Assembly (NCBI GenBank): GCA_937896065.1
Contig: CALBLI010000032.1
Coordinates: 1 to 7,937, forward strand
Direction of reading: 5' to 3'
Length of the DNA: 7,937 bases
Origin: an uncultured Caryophanales bacterium
GTDB taxonomy: Bacteria; Bacillota_I; Bacilli_A; RFN20; CAG-288
The notes beneath the pieces are model-generated. The model had not been told where the DNA came from and made no database searches. It worked only from the letters and a program-made list of their open reading frames with translations. The position numbers were made by a program, and so were the translations under genes. The stretch's first letter is position 1. Each line of letters opens with the position of its first letter. Shown here piece by piece: positions 6,802 through 7,937 of the stretch.

Positions 6802-7737
6802 ATGATCAAAGATATTTTAAATCAAGAAGGTCCTATTCAAATGACTCTCCTTGTTAAGAGTGCAACAAGGGGAATATCAAGTAGTGGCTCTCCATATTTG
6901 TCAATCACTTTTCAAGATAAAAGTGGAACAATTGAAGCACGAAAATGGCAGATTGATGAAAGTGATGAACAACTTGTTACACCTGGTCAAGTGTTGACAG
7001 TTGAAGGAGTCATTTCAACATATAAAGGTCATCCACAAATAAGGGTTGATGATTTAAGTCCAGTTGATTTAAAAAATATCAACTATGAAAAACTTATCCC
7101 TTCAGCTCCTATTCCAATAGATGAAATTAAAAAAGAGATTTATGCATATATTTCTAAAATAAATGATAATGAGATTAAAACTCTTGTTGAAGCTGTCATC
7201 AATAAGTTTGAAAAAGATTATTTTACATTTCCTGCTGCCTGCTCTGTTCATCATGCATTTTTAGGAGGTCTTGCTTATCATTCATTATGCATATGTAATG
7301 ATGCTTATAAATTAGCTGAAAATTATTCATTACTAAATCCTGATTATTTGATTGCTGGAAGTCTTCTTCATGATATTGGCAAAGTATTAGAATTATCTGG
7401 ATATATTGCAACTAACTATACTTTAGCTGGAAATCTTTTAGGACACTTGGATTTAGGATCAATTGTTTTATATAGTGAAGGTAAGAAAATTAATATGGAC
7501 GAAGAAAAACTTTTAACTTTATCTCACATCATTGTTTCTCATCACGGTAAACCTGAATTTGGTGCTATAAAAACTCCTATAACTCCTGAAGCATATGTTA
7601 TTCATTCTCTAGATGATGTTGACGCTAAACTTGAAATTTTAGCCTCGGCATTTTCACAAACCGAAGCTGGTGAATTTACTAAGAAGATACCTTGGATGGA
7701 AAATATTGCTTTTTATAAAGATAAATCTAAAGACTAG
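6802..7737 (+). CDS. yhaM: 3'-5' exoribonuclease YhaM (OB-fold plus HD domain)
   Basis: At 311 residues this is almost the length of the Bacillus subtilis protein (about 314). Residues about 12-88 form an OB-fold nucleic-acid binding domain: LLVKSATRGISSSGSPYLSI, then FQDKSGTIEARKW (37-49) and VLTVEGVISTYKG (64-76). The HD phosphohydrolase domain spans about 145-290. Its metal ligands appear in order: H150-H151 with GGLAYHS (155-161), LLHDIGK with H190-D191, VSHHGK (H247-H248) and DDVDAK (D271 or D272). The C-terminus ends with PWMENIAFY, as in the family. YhaM enzymes trim single-stranded RNA ends from 3' to 5' and take part in mRNA turnover in Bacillota, acting in the cytoplasm. The gene follows recX by 49 bases, with its own probable promoter and ribosome binding site. 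No substituted catalytic residue is apparent, so the enzyme should be active. Confidence 0.95.
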   Translation: MIKDILNQEGPIQMTLLVKSATRGISSSGSPYLSITFQDKSGTIEARKWQIDESDEQLVTPGQVLTVEGVISTYKGHPQIRVDDLSPVDLKNINYEKLIPSAPIPIDEIKKEIYAYISKINDNEIKTLVEAVINKFEKDYFTFPAACSVHHAFLGGLAYHSLCICNDAYKLAENYSLLNPDYLIAGSLLHDIGKVLELSGYIATNYTLAGNLLGHLDLGSIVLYSEGKKINMDEEKLLTLSHIIVSHHGKPEFGAIKTPITPEAYVIHSLDDVDAKLEILASAFSQTEAGEFTKKIPWMENIAFYKDKSKD

Positions 7738-7937
7738 TTATTGCTTATTAACAAATGTACAAGATAGTGTTTTAAATAAATGTTTAATCTATTAGATAAA
7801 TTGTCAAAAGTTAGGTATACGAAAATAATTTTGAGTATAGAAATTAAAAAAAGTATTTAAGCAAACTAAAATGATGATATTTAACAAATTAAATTATATT
7901 GTAATATAAAGTTTTAACTTTTGTATCTAATTATTGA
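7738..7937. other. AT-rich 3' spacer
   Basis: I see no gene, tRNA or strong hairpin terminator in this stretch. The only structure close to yhaM is a four-base-pair stem (ATCT/AGAT) near 7787-7797, which is too weak to call. Confidence 0.5.
7801..7829 (+). promoter_or_regulatory. Possible promoter for a gene beyond the window
   Basis: TTGTCA (7801-7806) and AATAAT (7824-7829) are spaced by 17 bases and point to the right, out of the window. Each hexamer is one base from consensus. The gene it would serve is not visible, and the AT-rich background makes chance matches likely. Confidence 0.25.

Overview
The window falls into two unlike parts. Bases 1 to about 313 have balanced composition (152 G+C in the first 300 bases by hand count, about 51%). 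They carry the 3' part of a phage-type HNH endonuclease gene interrupted by an in-frame TGA. From about base 314 to the end the DNA is very AT-rich and codes only on the + strand, with codons ending in A/T, AGA for Arg and TTA for Leu. This is typical of uncultured low-GC Bacillota or Mycoplasmatota-like gut lineages (Erysipelotrichales, RF39 or similar). All Trp codons in the AT-rich genes are TGG, and two genes end in TGA, so the host appears to use the standard bacterial code.

Layout: 2-298 HNH endonuclease remnant; 299-540 spacer with a composition break and a possible promoter; 541-1653 YitT/DUF161-DUF2179 membrane protein; 1697-3376 gltX (glutamate-tRNA ligase); 3376-4998 polytopic membrane protein of the LPG-synthase-TM/UPF0104 flippase family with a long charged cytoplasmic tail; 4991-5929 divergent GT-B/GT4-like protein; 5901-6752 recX; 6802-7737 yhaM (OB-fold plus HD-domain 3'-5' exoribonuclease); 7738-7937 AT-rich spacer without a recognisable gene.

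The core is a tightly packed run. gltX and the flippase share one base, the flippase and the GT-like gene overlap by 8 bases, and the GT-like gene and recX overlap by 29 bases. These overlaps suggest one transcript with coupled translation. yhaM follows after 49 bases behind a good extended -10 promoter and its own ribosome binding site. The flippase/GT pair looks like an envelope glycolipid or anionic-lipid module inserted among housekeeping genes (tRNA charging, RecA control, RNA decay).

I see no CRISPR array, insertion sequence, rRNA or tRNA, and no clear new defence system. The points most worth following are the opal codon inside the HNH zinc motif at the GC junction, the GT4-like protein that seems to have lost the EX7E glutamates, and the roughly 190-residue coiled-coil tail on the flippase.
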